A stretch of 38,932 bases of DNA from Anoxybacteroides tepidamans (lineage in GTDB: Bacteria > Bacillota > Bacilli > Bacillales > Anoxybacillaceae). The notes beneath the pieces were generated by a model, which did no database searches, had not been told where the DNA came from, and saw only the letters and a program-made list of their open reading frames with translations. Location: positions 1 to 38,932 of the forward strand of contig NZ_JACHEP010000027.1 of assembly GCF_014201465.1 (NCBI RefSeq). Direction: 5' to 3'. How positions within the stretch are numbered: the first letter of the stretch is position 1; each line of letters opens with the position of its first letter. The position numbers and the translations under genes are program-made. Of the stretch, positions 8,965 to 19,116 are shown piece after piece.

Positions 8965-9285
8965 ATGAACTTTTTACGTCTATTTAATTTTGGACGTAAT
9001 CGCACGATGTGGAACCAATTGTTACGTCTAACAGGCTGTCGTAATAATAGAGGGATGATTTGGACGATTCTTAGTTTCGGTTTAGGAATGGCTGCAACTG
9101 CTGCTTTTAACATGAGAAGACAACAAACTGCTCAATATGCGCTTAAACGTCCGATTCGCCGCGCAATGCGCAGCATTAACGGTTTTATGAACCGCCGCAT
9201 GCGAAGACCAAGCTTAGCGACAATAGAATTTTCAAAAGAAATCGCCGAAAAGCCAAACAATATGCCAACAAACAATCGTCCATAA
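8965..9285 (+). CDS. Small, very basic protein with one hydrophobic segment, unknown function
   Basis: 106 residues from the ATG at 8965, preceded by AGAGGAGTGGAG. The frame is open for 40 codons upstream but without a better start. Residues 30-50 (MIWTILSFGLGMAATAAF) form a single membrane-type helix; the rest is rich in Arg and Asn (for example RRAMRSINGFMNRRMRRP). It resembles the small Bacillus YrzQ/DUF3918-like proteins in the hydrophobic core, but I cannot assign it safely. Monocistronic by position. Confidence 0.6.
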   Translation: MNFLRLFNFGRNRTMWNQLLRLTGCRNNRGMIWTILSFGLGMAATAAFNMRRQQTAQYALKRPIRRAMRSINGFMNRRMRRPSLATIEFSKEIAEKPNNMPTNNRP

Positions 9286-9321
9286 CAAAACCTTTTTGCT
9301 CAAAACCTCTTGCACCTACAC

Positions 9322-9354
9322 AAAAATCTCCCACCTTTTACATATAGGTGGGAG
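9322..9354 (-). terminator. Terminator of the ykcB-ykcC-gtrA operon
   Basis: CTCCCACCT (9328-9336) and AGGTGGGAG (9346-9354) form a 9-bp perfect stem, followed on the minus strand by ATTTTTG. Confidence 0.8.
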
Positions 9355-9535
9355 TCATATCATCACCGCTAATTCTTTCTCTCCATTTCTCATCTAGACA
9401 CACTAACGGCTTTCGTATTTCTTCTCGTTGCCACCCTTCTTCCATATTCGCCTTTGAAAATCTCGCCCATTTGTCTATATCTAAGCGATTTGTTTCTATA
9501 TCAAAGTACTTCCATCGATGTATCGTCGCATTCAC
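9338..9535 (-). CDS. Small hypothetical protein translationally coupled to gtrA
   Basis: 65 residues. Its GTG start overlaps the gtrA stop as GTGA, and its stop lies inside the operon terminator hairpin, so it exactly fills the space between gtrA and the terminator. The product is hydrophilic and tryptophan-rich (HRWKYFDIETNRLDIDKWAR) with no membrane segment. The ribosome site is weak (GAAGG). No family recognised. It could be a real fourth operon member or chance read-through of a trailer. Confidence 0.4.
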   Translation of the reverse strand: MNATIHRWKYFDIETNRLDIDKWARFSKANMEEGWQREEIRKPLVCLDEKWRERISGDDMTPTYM

Positions 9536-9948
9536 GACCCTTCACTTCTTTCATTGATTGATGGTTGAAATACCCAAAGGCGGCTTCCAGCAAAGTTAAC
9601 AGCCATTCCGCCAATTGTCGCGATCACCTTGCTATAGAGTAATGACATATCCCCGATTTGTCGAAAGATATATAACAGAACAAATGTTGTACTTAACGAA
9701 AAAACATTAATCAAAATAAATCGAAAAAATTCTTGAACGGTCGCTTTTTGCTGTACTTGGAACGTCCACATTCGATTCCAAACATAACTATTCATTACTC
9801 CCGCGCTATAGGAGCAAGCTTGTGCCAAAAAATAAGAAACCCCGAAGGAAGTGAGAAGGAAAAACACTCCGAAATCAATGAGTGTATTTCCCACCCCGAC
9901 AACGCAAAAACGAAAGACGGTGATAATGTTCCCTTTGTTATTCCACAT
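9532..9948 (-). CDS. GtrA family membrane protein
   Basis: 138 residues from the ATG at 9948, chosen because AAGGTG lies 7 nt upstream; the frame is open 14 codons further without a ribosome site. The start overlaps the end of ykcC by 11 nt (translational coupling). Four hydrophobic segments in the standard GtrA pattern: FCVVGVGNTLIDFGVFFLL, YFLAQACSYSAGVMNSYVW, FFRFILINVFSLSTTFVLL and a final IATIGGMAVNFAGSRLWVF. GtrA proteins are thought to move polyprenyl-phosphate-linked sugars across the membrane, or to assist the partner glycosyltransferase. Here it works with YkcC (makes the lipid-linked sugar) and YkcB (transfers it outside). Confidence 0.85.
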   Translation of the reverse strand: MWNNKGNIITVFRFCVVGVGNTLIDFGVFFLLTSFGVSYFLAQACSYSAGVMNSYVWNRMWTFQVQQKATVQEFFRFILINVFSLSTTFVLLYIFRQIGDMSLLYSKVIATIGGMAVNFAGSRLWVFQPSINERSEGS

Positions 9949-10900
9949 AATATGGCACCTTTTCATTCTTTTGTCCAACTCTCCAACCATCTTTTAAAAT
10001 ATAAAGCGGGCGATGTTTCACTTCATCGTAAATGCGACCAATATATTCCCCAATAATTCCTAGCATAATAAGTACGACGCCGTTGAAAAAGAGGATTGCC
10101 ATCAACAGCGAAGACCAACCTGTGACAGTCAAGTTGGTAAATAGCTTTAAATACAGCACAACCATCATCCAAATCACACTAAAAAACGAAAGAAGGAATC
10201 CTAAAAGGCTCGCCATTTTTAACGGCTTATAGGAAAATGAGGTGATGCCATCCATCGAAAATCGCAACATTTTTTTGAGCGGATATTTCGTCTCTCCGGC
10301 AAAACGCTCGTCGCGTTCGTATTCAATTGCCGTCTGTTTAAATCCTACCCAACTCACCAGCCCGCGCACGAAGCGGCTTCGTTCCCTCATACTGATTAAT
10401 TGATCGCACACTTTCCGGTCGATCAAGCGAAAGTCTCCGGTGTCAAGCGGAATGTCAATTTCCGTTGCTGCCCGAAGTAAGCGATAAAATAGATAGGCCG
10501 TTACTTTTTTAAAGACCGTTTCTCCTTTTCGCTTTATTCGTTTCGCATAAACGACTTCATACCCTTCCTTCCATTTTTGAATCATCTCGAAAATCAGTTC
10601 AGGAGGGTCTTGTAAATCGGCGTCAATGATCACAATCGCTTTTCCGGAAGCATAGTCCATTCCAGCGGTAATCGCGATCTGATGGCCGAAATTTCGCGAG
10701 AAGTTCAAATATTTGACCGTGTCATCCCGCACAGCCAGCTCCTTTAAAATGTCGAGCGTTTCATCTTCACTTCCGTCATTGACAAACAATAACTCATACA
10801 GTCCATCTGTTTGTTCCATCACCCTTTTGAGCCGTTTATACGTTTCGCGAATGACAAGTGCTCCATTATATACAGGAATAATTACGGAATACTTCACCAT
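9938..10900 (-). CDS. ykcC: Polyprenyl-phosphate glycosyltransferase, GT2 family (GtrB/DPM1-like)
   Basis: 320 residues. N-terminal GT-A fold: YSVIIPVYNG, LFVNDGSEDET and the nucleotide/metal motif IDADLQDPPE (about residues 93-102). Two C-terminal membrane segments (MASLLGFLLSFFSVIWMMVV and LLMAILFFNGVVLIMLGIIG) precede the typical EYIGRIYDEVKHRP tail. It is expected to load a sugar from a nucleotide donor onto undecaprenyl phosphate at the inner face of the membrane. AGGAGG 8 nt before the ATG; 12 nt after ykcB. Similar in length and operon to B. subtilis YkcC. Confidence 0.9.
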   Translation of the reverse strand: MVKYSVIIPVYNGALVIRETYKRLKRVMEQTDGLYELLFVNDGSEDETLDILKELAVRDDTVKYLNFSRNFGHQIAITAGMDYASGKAIVIIDADLQDPPELIFEMIQKWKEGYEVVYAKRIKRKGETVFKKVTAYLFYRLLRAATEIDIPLDTGDFRLIDRKVCDQLISMRERSRFVRGLVSWVGFKQTAIEYERDERFAGETKYPLKKMLRFSMDGITSFSYKPLKMASLLGFLLSFFSVIWMMVVLYLKLFTNLTVTGWSSLLMAILFFNGVVLIMLGIIGEYIGRIYDEVKHRPLYILKDGWRVGQKNEKVPYYVE

Positions 10901-10912
10901 ACTGTTCTCCTC

Positions 10913-12913
10913 CTATCCTTCGTATTTGTAAAGCTGTTCCGCTCCATCTCTGCCAAACGGGTGTTGATCGTTTACAGATTGGCCACTTTGCCATTCTTTT
11001 TTTGGAACTTGTTGGCAATATTTTTGGATCCATTGCACTAATTCATTGTTGCTTTCACCGCCGCCTCCAAATCCGGAGATTAAGAAATATTTCACTTCTC
11101 CGTTTTTCACCATTTTCTCTAGCTTTTCCGGTGTGAGCACAGGATCGCTGCCTAAAAATCCTCCCATCGCCATGACGGCTTTATCCGTTTTTAACATGAT
11201 TTGCGCCGCTTCGGTAGCCCGAAAAGTTGCTACTAAATAAGTTTCGCCATTGTAATTCTTTTCTAAATATTGAATTAAGCTTTCATTCGCTTCGCCTCTT
11301 CCCATTCTGAACATCATCCGATCCCCTTGTTGATCATTCGGTTTTAAATCAGGTCCGGCATACGGGATCATGCTGTTGCCGCCATATAAAACCGGAGTCA
11401 AAGACCAGTAAAAAGGCATGATTAAAAGCCCGATCAGCCCCGCTATTTTTGTATAATATGCCTCCTTTTCTTTATGACGGAATGCGATCAAAAAGACGAA
11501 CACAGCCAGTCCGAATAAGGCGATAGATAGCATCCACACACTAGCAATCGAGGCACGATTTTGGTATAACACATATGCTTCAAATAAAAACGTTGTTAAG
11601 AAAGCGCTTGGAAGCAACCATTGGCTCCATTGTTGCTTCTCTTTGTAAAACTCCCAAAGCATCGCGCTGCCGATCCCCACAAGCGCCGCAATCGCAGGGG
11701 CCATCATGCTTAAATAATAACGATGGAAAAATCCTGCAATGCTAAAAAACGCCATCATTGGAACGAGCCAAGCGAGCCAAAATACGGCCATTTTGTGCGA
11801 GAGCGTAAAAGCACGCTGCTTGCGAAAGGATATGACAAGCCCAATTGTACTAAATAGAACGAACGGTAGTAGCCAACTAATTTGCCCCGACATTTGTTTG
11901 TTAAAAAGACGAAGCAATCCCGGATCTCCCGTTTCACCTCTTCCGACTCCTCCCATGCTTCCTCCAGGAGGCTGTCCTTCTCCTGGTCTAAATTCCGACC
12001 CCATATTCGGCATCTGCGGTGGCACGTTATTTCCTTGACCATCGTTCATATTCAACATTGACGGCGAAGTCATTTGTCTATTTTCTCCGAAAGCCGGCGC
12101 ATTTGACATCATCCGATTGCCCCCCGGACCCGCTGTACCAGTGAGCCGCCCGATTCCGTTATAGCCAAACGCTAACTCAAACACCGAATTCGTTTGGCTG
12201 CTTCCGATGTATGGACGCTTTTCTTTTCGCATAAAGTCCGCAATCGCTGCATAAGATACCGAGATTGCAAGCAAGATGGTTGTAGCGATGGATAAATGTT
12301 TGATTCGCTTTTTCCAAGTCGCGCTACTCGCGATCCAATAAAACAAATAAAATGCAGGCAGCACCATATACGCTTGCATCATTTTCATATTAAAGCCGAT
12401 CCCAACTAACGCAAAGCTAATAATGAGCCATGAAACTTTTTTCGTATGAATCGATTTCATCAGTGCCCATGTCGCGACTAAAAGGGTAAAAATTAAAATC
12501 GTATCAAGGTTGTTCGTCCGGGTCACGGCGACAAAAATAGGCGTGCAAGCTAAAATCAAACTCGTCCATAACGCAGGAATCCGTCCGAAAAACGGCTTTA
12601 CGATAAAATAAATGAGCCATGTCGACAAAACGCCAGCGAGCGCTTCAGGAAGCAACACACTCCAATCACTTACGCCAAAAATGGCCACGCTCAGCGCCTG
12701 AAACCATAGCGCAACGGGCGGCTTGTCGACCGTAATAAATCCTGTCGGGTCAAGCGAAGCAAAGAAAAAAGCTTTCCAATTTGCCGTCATGCTTTTCGCT
12801 GCGGCCGTATAATACACGTTCGAACCGGCTTTGCCGATATTGTAGAAATATAAAAATGCCGATAACAGCACAATAACTGTCAGCCACCCATCGATCCTCC
12901 ACTTTGATTTCAT
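10913..12913 (-). CDS. ykcB: Membrane glycosyltransferase of the ArnT/PMT (GT39/GT83) superfamily, YkcB-like
   Basis: 666 residues, about a dozen membrane segments in the N-terminal two thirds. The N-terminal outer loop carries the YYTAAAKSMT motif and DKPPVALWFQAL, where the acidic residue is expected to bind lipid-linked donor. A low-complexity Gly/Met/Pro/Asn-rich outer loop (about residues 255-325, with PGGNRMMSN and MPNMGSEFRP) and a soluble C-terminal domain (ATFRATEAAQIML, YFLISGFGGGGE) match YkcB/YycA-type proteins. It should transfer a sugar from undecaprenyl phosphate to an extracellular polymer, probably teichoic acid or another wall glycan. First gene of the operon; GGAGG 7 nt before the ATG. 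Confidence 0.88.
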   Translation of the reverse strand: MKSKWRIDGWLTVIVLLSAFLYFYNIGKAGSNVYYTAAAKSMTANWKAFFFASLDPTGFITVDKPPVALWFQALSVAIFGVSDWSVLLPEALAGVLSTWLIYFIVKPFFGRIPALWTSLILACTPIFVAVTRTNNLDTILIFTLLVATWALMKSIHTKKVSWLIISFALVGIGFNMKMMQAYMVLPAFYLFYWIASSATWKKRIKHLSIATTILLAISVSYAAIADFMRKEKRPYIGSSQTNSVFELAFGYNGIGRLTGTAGPGGNRMMSNAPAFGENRQMTSPSMLNMNDGQGNNVPPQMPNMGSEFRPGEGQPPGGSMGGVGRGETGDPGLLRLFNKQMSGQISWLLPFVLFSTIGLVISFRKQRAFTLSHKMAVFWLAWLVPMMAFFSIAGFFHRYYLSMMAPAIAALVGIGSAMLWEFYKEKQQWSQWLLPSAFLTTFLFEAYVLYQNRASIASVWMLSIALFGLAVFVFLIAFRHKEKEAYYTKIAGLIGLLIMPFYWSLTPVLYGGNSMIPYAGPDLKPNDQQGDRMMFRMGRGEANESLIQYLEKNYNGETYLVATFRATEAAQIMLKTDKAVMAMGGFLGSDPVLTPEKLEKMVKNGEVKYFLISGFGGGGESNNELVQWIQKYCQQVPKKEWQSGQSVNDQHPFGRDGAEQLYKYEG

Positions 12914-13067
12914 ATCACTTCCTCCGTTTCTTTTACGTTATCGAATTTCCATCAACAGGGCAAAAGTTATGTATCAATATGCTTCAATCCACCACCTTTC
13001 TCTTTCTAAAAACGCCAGCCCCTGATCCTCACCTCATCATACGACGTTTTGATGAAAATTGAGTGAA

Positions 13068-13094
13068 AATAAAAAAGAGCCACTTTTTGGCTCT
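13068..13094 (-). terminator. Rho-independent terminator, minus strand
   Basis: AGAGCCA (13076-13082) and TGGCTCT (13088-13094) pair; on the minus strand the stem is followed by TTTTTTATTTTC. It would end transcription coming from the lic locus/aldo-keto relic before ykcB. Confidence 0.7.
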
Positions 13095-13174
13095 CTAACC
13101 ACCTCGTTTTTAGTTTCTCGGCTTCAAAAACTTCATTTTGTGACCCGCGGGATACTTTCCAATATTTTTGGTTC

Positions 13175-13197
13175 ATCACCACAAAATGTACTTGACA
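13175..13197. repeat. Direct repeat, copy 1 (23 bp)
   Basis: Begins ATCACCACAAAATGTACTTG. It matches copy 2 at 13357-13379 at 21 of 23 positions, same orientation, 182 bp apart. Possibly the remains of an insertion sequence end. Confidence 0.5.
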
Positions 13198-13356
13198 AGC
13201 AAGTGATGTTGTGAAGCGAAGGATACCATTTACTATTTATTTACAGTTATGTATAAAAATCATCTAATCCACTTTTATTCAAAAAATCAAGCGCAATCTT
13301 TGGTGAAGGTCTATATTTTTTGTAAATCCAATAAATCTTTGTATTTAAAGTGGTTT

Positions 13357-13379
13357 ATCACCACAAAGTGTGCTTGACA
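13357..13379. repeat. Direct repeat, copy 2 (23 bp)
   Basis: Begins ATCACCACAAAGTGTGCTTG. Differs from copy 1 at two positions. The copies themselves show no inverted partner. Confidence 0.5.
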
Positions 13380-13550
13380 CACTTTTTCTAAATTTTGTTT
13401 TTCAGGATAAAATGAATAATTCCATTTGGAAGATGTTTTAACTAGGCATATTGTCTCTTATCTATTCAATTAAAATGCAGGCTGTGAAAGATTGTACTCA
13501 AGTAAACCAGCTAATAGTTTCAGCTTGTCGACTTTGTTAGCAAGCTGAGT

Positions 13551-13586
13551 CGACCTTCCTAATTAGGAAGGTCGGCTTTTCTTCTG
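13551..13586 (+). terminator. Strong plus-strand terminator-like palindrome
   Basis: A perfect 24-nt palindrome (CGACCTTCC, AATT centre region, GGAAGGTCG) followed by GCTTTTCTTCTG. Just upstream two mutually exclusive stems are possible: TCAGCTTG with CAAGCTGA, and GTCGACT with AGTCGAC (about 13520-13556). No plus-strand gene precedes it, so it may end a small RNA or be left from a lost gene. Confidence 0.5.
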
Positions 13587-13620
13587 TTATTAATATAAAT
13601 AAGCTGTCGTCACACGACAA

Positions 13621-14061
<441 letters not shown>

Positions 14062-14074
14062 TTATCTTCCTTTA

Positions 14075-15487
<1,413 letters not shown>

Positions 15488-15504
15488 CTAAATTTCCCCC
15501 ATAT

Positions 15505-15813
15505 TTATAAAGTTCGCTTTATAAATTCGTATAAATCTACAATTTCAGTCGCTAATTCTTTCATTGTCATCGCATTCATCAAATGGTCTTGCGCATGAAT
15601 CATTAAAAGGGATACTTCTTGTTTTTCTCCTCTTATTTCACTTTGAATTAATGATGTTTGAATATGATGCGCCTCACTCAACTCTTTTGCAGCTTCTGCT
15701 AGTTTTTCTTTCGCTATCGAAAAATCCCCGCTTTTAGCTGCTGCAATCGCTTCTATGGCTGAACTTCTTGCATTCCCCCCATGCAAAATGATCTGAAAAA
15801 TTTGTTCTTCCAT
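15505..15813 (-). CDS. licA: PTS lactose/cellobiose family EIIA component
   Basis: 102 residues from the ATG at 15813 (AAGGA upstream; a GTG three codons earlier has the ribosome site too close). Three-helix EIIA of the Lac/Cel family: IILHGGNARS, then the phosphorylated His in LLMIHAQDHLM (about residue 73), and a helical end. It takes phosphate from HPr and passes it to LicB. Very similar to the second EIIA at 20486, so the locus carries two paralogues. Operon member after licC. Confidence 0.9.
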   Translation of the reverse strand: MEEQIFQIILHGGNARSSAIEAIAAAKSGDFSIAKEKLAEAAKELSEAHHIQTSLIQSEIRGEKQEVSLLMIHAQDHLMNAMTMKELATEIVDLYEFIKRTL

Positions 15814-15831
15814 CTTTATCACAATCCTTAA

Positions 15832-17175
15832 TCACATATTTATTGCATCTGATTGCTGAGAATTCATTGAAAAACCTTTTTCTTCCATCAATTTTTGTTT
15901 GTCCCACATTCTAAAGAATGGGTAGTAAACAATAAGGGCAATACCAATATTAATTAATTGCATAATAGCACCTGAAAGTTTTCCGCCAGTAATTAAATAT
16001 CCGTGTAAAATTGGCGGCATCGTCCACGGGACAGCAATACCAGCCGGCTTTGCCACTAACCCTGTCGACATTCCAATATAAGTAGCAATAACCGTAAGAA
16101 CAGGAGTTAAGATAAACGGTATCATCATCATCGGATTCATGACAATTGGCATACCGAATATGATTGGTTCGTTAATATTAAATACGGCTGGACCGATAGC
16201 TAATCTACCTAGTTGTTTCATTTGTTGACTTCGCGCACGAAGAAGCATAATTAATACTAATGCAAAAGTAGCTCCACTTCCACCAACATTCATCATATCA
16301 ATAAATTGCCTCGTAAAAATGTTTGGTAATTCTTCACCGTTTTGAAATGCTATACGATTTTCGTCCATGGCACCATACCAGATTGCATCCATTACCCCGG
16401 ATACAATGTTCATTCCATGTAATCCGGAAGTCCATAATAACATAGCTACGAACATCGCAATAATTGTACCACCCAGAGTTCCTCCCAACGCGTTTAGAGG
16501 AGTCCCAATTAATTTTGTAATAAGATTGTGCAAATCTCCATAAGAAGTTTGTTCGATAAGAATACGAGCTAACCAAACAGAAGTAAGCACTGCAAAACCA
16601 GGAATAAGTGCAACAAACGATTTACTTACTGCCGGTGGTACCGCATCTGGCATCTTGATTACAAAATTCTTTTGAACAATATAACGATAAATTTCTGTTG
16701 AAAATATCGCTAAAATCATGGCAACGAATAACCCTTTGCTTCCCATTAAAGCAACAGGAATACCGCCATCCACTAAGATCGCTTCTTTCGCTCCTGCAGG
16801 TGTAAATCCAATTTTATATGGTGTTGCAAGTAAAAATGCAGAAACGGAAATCGCACCTGCGGTAATCGCGTCCACCCCATACCTTTCTGCAAGCCGATAC
16901 GCAATACCAAACGCTGCAATTAACGCCATAATATCAAATGTCGCACTAACAGGATACATTAATTTAGTTGCCCATTGTTTTCCGAAAATCCCAGCCATAA
17001 AGTCAGAGTAGCCCGGAATCGGTAAATTCGCGACAATTAAAAACACGGAACCAATAATAATAAGAGGCATAGTTAAAATGATACCGTCACGCAAAGCAAT
17101 TAAATGTTTTTGTCCGGCAATACGACCAGCGATCGGCATAACTTTGTTCTCAAGAATGCTATTGATCTTGCTCAT
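15832..17175 (-). CDS. licC: PTS cellobiose-type EIIC permease
   Basis: 447 residues with about ten hydrophobic segments. Starts MSKINSILENKVMPIAGRIA; the conserved EIIC substrate-loop motif NINEPIIFGMPIVMNP is present near residue 335. It forms the membrane channel that binds and translocates cellobiose or other oligo-beta-glucosides during phosphorylation. GGGGGTG lies 6 nt before the ATG. It lies between licB and licA, as in the licBCAH operon of B. subtilis. Confidence 0.92.
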   Translation of the reverse strand: MSKINSILENKVMPIAGRIAGQKHLIALRDGIILTMPLIIIGSVFLIVANLPIPGYSDFMAGIFGKQWATKLMYPVSATFDIMALIAAFGIAYRLAERYGVDAITAGAISVSAFLLATPYKIGFTPAGAKEAILVDGGIPVALMGSKGLFVAMILAIFSTEIYRYIVQKNFVIKMPDAVPPAVSKSFVALIPGFAVLTSVWLARILIEQTSYGDLHNLITKLIGTPLNALGGTLGGTIIAMFVAMLLWTSGLHGMNIVSGVMDAIWYGAMDENRIAFQNGEELPNIFTRQFIDMMNVGGSGATFALVLIMLLRARSQQMKQLGRLAIGPAVFNINEPIIFGMPIVMNPMMMIPFILTPVLTVIATYIGMSTGLVAKPAGIAVPWTMPPILHGYLITGGKLSGAIMQLINIGIALIVYYPFFRMWDKQKLMEEKGFSMNSQQSDAINM

Positions 17176-17187
17176 CTTTCACACCCC

Positions 17188-17493
17188 CTACTTAGAAAGT
17201 AATTGCTCAGCAAATTTTAATACTTCCGCACCATTGCATGTCCCATAGTGAACAGGATTGATCACATCAACCGGGATGTTCTTTTCTTCTCCTAGCTTTT
17301 TTAATTGTGGGAGCATATAGCGAACTTGTGGACCTAAAAGAAGAACGTCCGCATTGTCGATATGGTTTTGGACAACATCACCGGAAACAGCCCAGATCTT
17401 GTACTGTTTTCCTTGCTCGCTTGCCGCTTTCTCCATTTTTGATACTAACAAACTTGTCGACATCCCAGCTGCACAACATAATAAAATGTTCAT
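17188..17493 (-). CDS. licB: PTS cellobiose-type EIIB component
   Basis: 101 residues from the ATG at 17493, chosen because GGAGG is 8 nt upstream; upstream in-frame starts lack this spacing. The phosphocysteine is Cys7 in [15 protein letters not shown], the EIIB-cellobiose signature. It relays phosphate from LicA to the sugar bound by LicC. First gene of the operon, preceded by a cre-like site and a LicR-type palindrome. Confidence 0.92.
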   Translation of the reverse strand: MNILLCCAAGMSTSLLVSKMEKAASEQGKQYKIWAVSGDVVQNHIDNADVLLLGPQVRYMLPQLKKLGEEKNIPVDVINPVHYGTCNGAEVLKFAEQLLSK

Positions 17494-17542
17494 ACTCATT
17501 TCCTCCTCATTTTTATTTTCCTTTCCTAGCTTCATCTTACTT

Positions 17543-17556
17543 TAAAAGCGCTTTCA
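17543..17556 (-). promoter_or_regulatory. cre-like site upstream of licB (CcpA)
   Basis: Minus-strand TGAAAGCGCTTTTA agrees with the cre consensus (TGWAARCGYTWWCW) at nearly every position. It lies just upstream of the likely -10 (TAAAGT), where CcpA would block transcription during glucose use. Confidence 0.7.
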
Positions 17557-17568
17557 TCTAAACATAAC

Positions 17569-17594
17569 TTTTTTCCGTTAGCCTACGGAAAAAA
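17569..17594. promoter_or_regulatory. LicR-type operator upstream of licB
   Basis: Perfect 9-bp arms TTTTTTCCG and CGGAAAAAA with an 8-nt spacer. The same arrangement, palindrome then cre then -10, is found ahead of the second EIIA gene (20900-20923). Position upstream of a promoter with poor -35 fits activation by the PRD regulator LicR encoded nearby. Confidence 0.65.
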
Positions 17595-17617
17595 TACATC
17601 GTGTGCTTCCTTTACAC

Positions 17618-17656
17618 TAAAAAAGTTCCGGCAAAGGTCTTTGCCGGAACTAAAAA
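17618..17656 (-). terminator. Rho-independent terminator of licH
   Basis: AGTTCCGGCAAAG and CTTTGCCGGAACT (17624-17651) pair perfectly and are followed by TTTTTAG on the minus strand, directly after the licH stop. It separates the licH unit from the licBCA unit. Confidence 0.9.
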
Positions 17657-17658
17657 GT

Positions 17659-18987
17659 CTAAACCGAGATTTTCTTAAAAAACTGTGGTAAATATTGTTT
17701 ATGCGCTTCAAGCATTTCATCTAATATTTGTTTTGCTACCGTATCCGATGGGACAAGCGGGTTGATGATGAGCGCAAGAAGTGCAGTGTTATAATCTCCT
17801 GTTACCGCAGCTTCAATTGCTACTTTCTCAAACGATTTAATTTGCTGGACAAGCCCTCGAACAGCAACAGGAAGATCTCCCATCGCCATTGGTTTAGGAC
17901 CATCTTTCGTAATGACACAACTTACTTCTACTGCGGAGTCATCTGGGATACTAGCAATTGCGCCATTGTTTCTAGTGTTGACAGGCTGAATATCACGCTT
18001 ATCTGTGTAAATCGATGTAATTAAGCGAACAGCAGCGTCAGAGTAATATGCTCCCCCTCGTTTTTCTAATTGAGGTGGTTTCACATTCAAGTTAGGATCT
18101 TTATAGAGTTCAAATAGCTCTTTTTCTAATTTTTGTACAACTTCTGCACGTGTTCCCTCTGTTTCTGCATTTTTCAAGTCTTTTTCAAGCATATCGCGCG
18201 TCTTATAATAATACATGTGGTATGGGCAAGGTAGTGCGTTCAATGCTTTTAAAAACGCTGGTTCCCATCCTAGTCCTTGAATGTTTTTTACGAAGCTACT
18301 ATTCCTTGGATCTGTTAGTAGATCGATAACTTTATCTTTTACGCTAATGCCATCCAAATAAACATCTAAACCGTAAACCATATGATTAAGCCCCGCAAAA
18401 TCAATACGAACACGAGAATGTTCCACACTTAGCAGCTTCGCTATCCCCATCTCCATCCCAATTGGTACATTGCATAAACCGACTACCTTTTCAATATTCG
18501 AGTAACGCAAAACAGCTTCCGTCACCATGCCAGCTGGATTTGTAAAATTGATAAGCCATGCATTTGGACATAATCTCTCCATCTCACGGCAAATGTCTAA
18601 AATAACCGGAATTGTCCGAAGTGCTTTAAATAGCCCACCTGGGCCATTCGTTTCTTGGCCAATTACACCGTATTTTAGCGGAATTCTTTCGTCTTTTGCC
18701 CGAGCATCAAGTAAGCCTACTCGAAACTGAGTAGTGACAAAATCCGCTTCTTTTAATGCTTCCTCTCGATCAAGCGTTAAATAAATATCGATTGGAATCC
18801 CAGCTTTTTCTACCATCCGTTTTGCTAAATCCCCAACAATTTCAAGCTTTTCTTTTCCTTCTTCAATATCGACAAGCCAAAGTTCTTTTACTGGTAATTC
18901 ATTGTATCGTTTAATAAACCCTTCTACTAGTTCAGGAGTATAGCTTGAGCCACCGCCAATGGTCGCTATTTTTAATCCTTTTTTCAT
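17659..18987 (-). CDS. licH: 6-phospho-beta-glucosidase, glycoside hydrolase family 4
   Basis: 442 residues from the ATG at 18987 (AAAGGA 9 nt upstream; GTG and ATG up to six codons earlier are less well placed). NAD-binding start KIATIGGGSSYTPELVEG, Mn-ligand Cys172 in GLCNVPIG and His202 in GLNHM are the GH4 hallmarks; IGQETNGPGG is also typical. GH4 enzymes use NAD+ and a divalent metal in an oxidation-elimination mechanism, unlike the GH1 enzyme nearby. It lies downstream of the frameshifted MFS gene with a 111-nt gap; whether it uses the operator ahead of the second EIIA or its own promoter is unclear. Confidence 0.92.
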   Translation of the reverse strand: MKKGLKIATIGGGSSYTPELVEGFIKRYNELPVKELWLVDIEEGKEKLEIVGDLAKRMVEKAGIPIDIYLTLDREEALKEADFVTTQFRVGLLDARAKDERIPLKYGVIGQETNGPGGLFKALRTIPVILDICREMERLCPNAWLINFTNPAGMVTEAVLRYSNIEKVVGLCNVPIGMEMGIAKLLSVEHSRVRIDFAGLNHMVYGLDVYLDGISVKDKVIDLLTDPRNSSFVKNIQGLGWEPAFLKALNALPCPYHMYYYKTRDMLEKDLKNAETEGTRAEVVQKLEKELFELYKDPNLNVKPPQLEKRGGAYYSDAAVRLITSIYTDKRDIQPVNTRNNGAIASIPDDSAVEVSCVITKDGPKPMAMGDLPVAVRGLVQQIKSFEKVAIEAAVTGDYNTALLALIINPLVPSDTVAKQILDEMLEAHKQYLPQFFKKISV

Positions 18988-19116
18988 CTTTACCATTCCT
19001 TTCACTAAAAATTTAAAGATAGCTCCCCGTTTGCATCATACGGTCAATATTCTTATCATGATAACAACGTACCCCCAACCCCAAAAGCAATCCAGCATTT
19101 CAGACAGACTTTTCTT

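Larger units (their letters stand above)
12914..13620. other. Gene-poor 700-bp region with hairpins and a degenerate direct repeat
   Basis: It holds the ykcB promoter region, a minus-strand terminator (13068-13094), a 23-nt repeat present twice and a plus-strand hairpin cluster (13516-13586). Minus-strand frames around the two repeat copies stay open for 45-70 codons without a plausible start; both include the residues CQ-HFVV, which suggests degraded copies of one older sequence. No intact gene. Confidence 0.5.

Noticed and set aside
13080-13260. Minus-strand open stretch around CQVHFVVMN as a small gene
   Set aside because: No start with a ribosome site; the shared motif is explained by the 23-bp DNA repeat.
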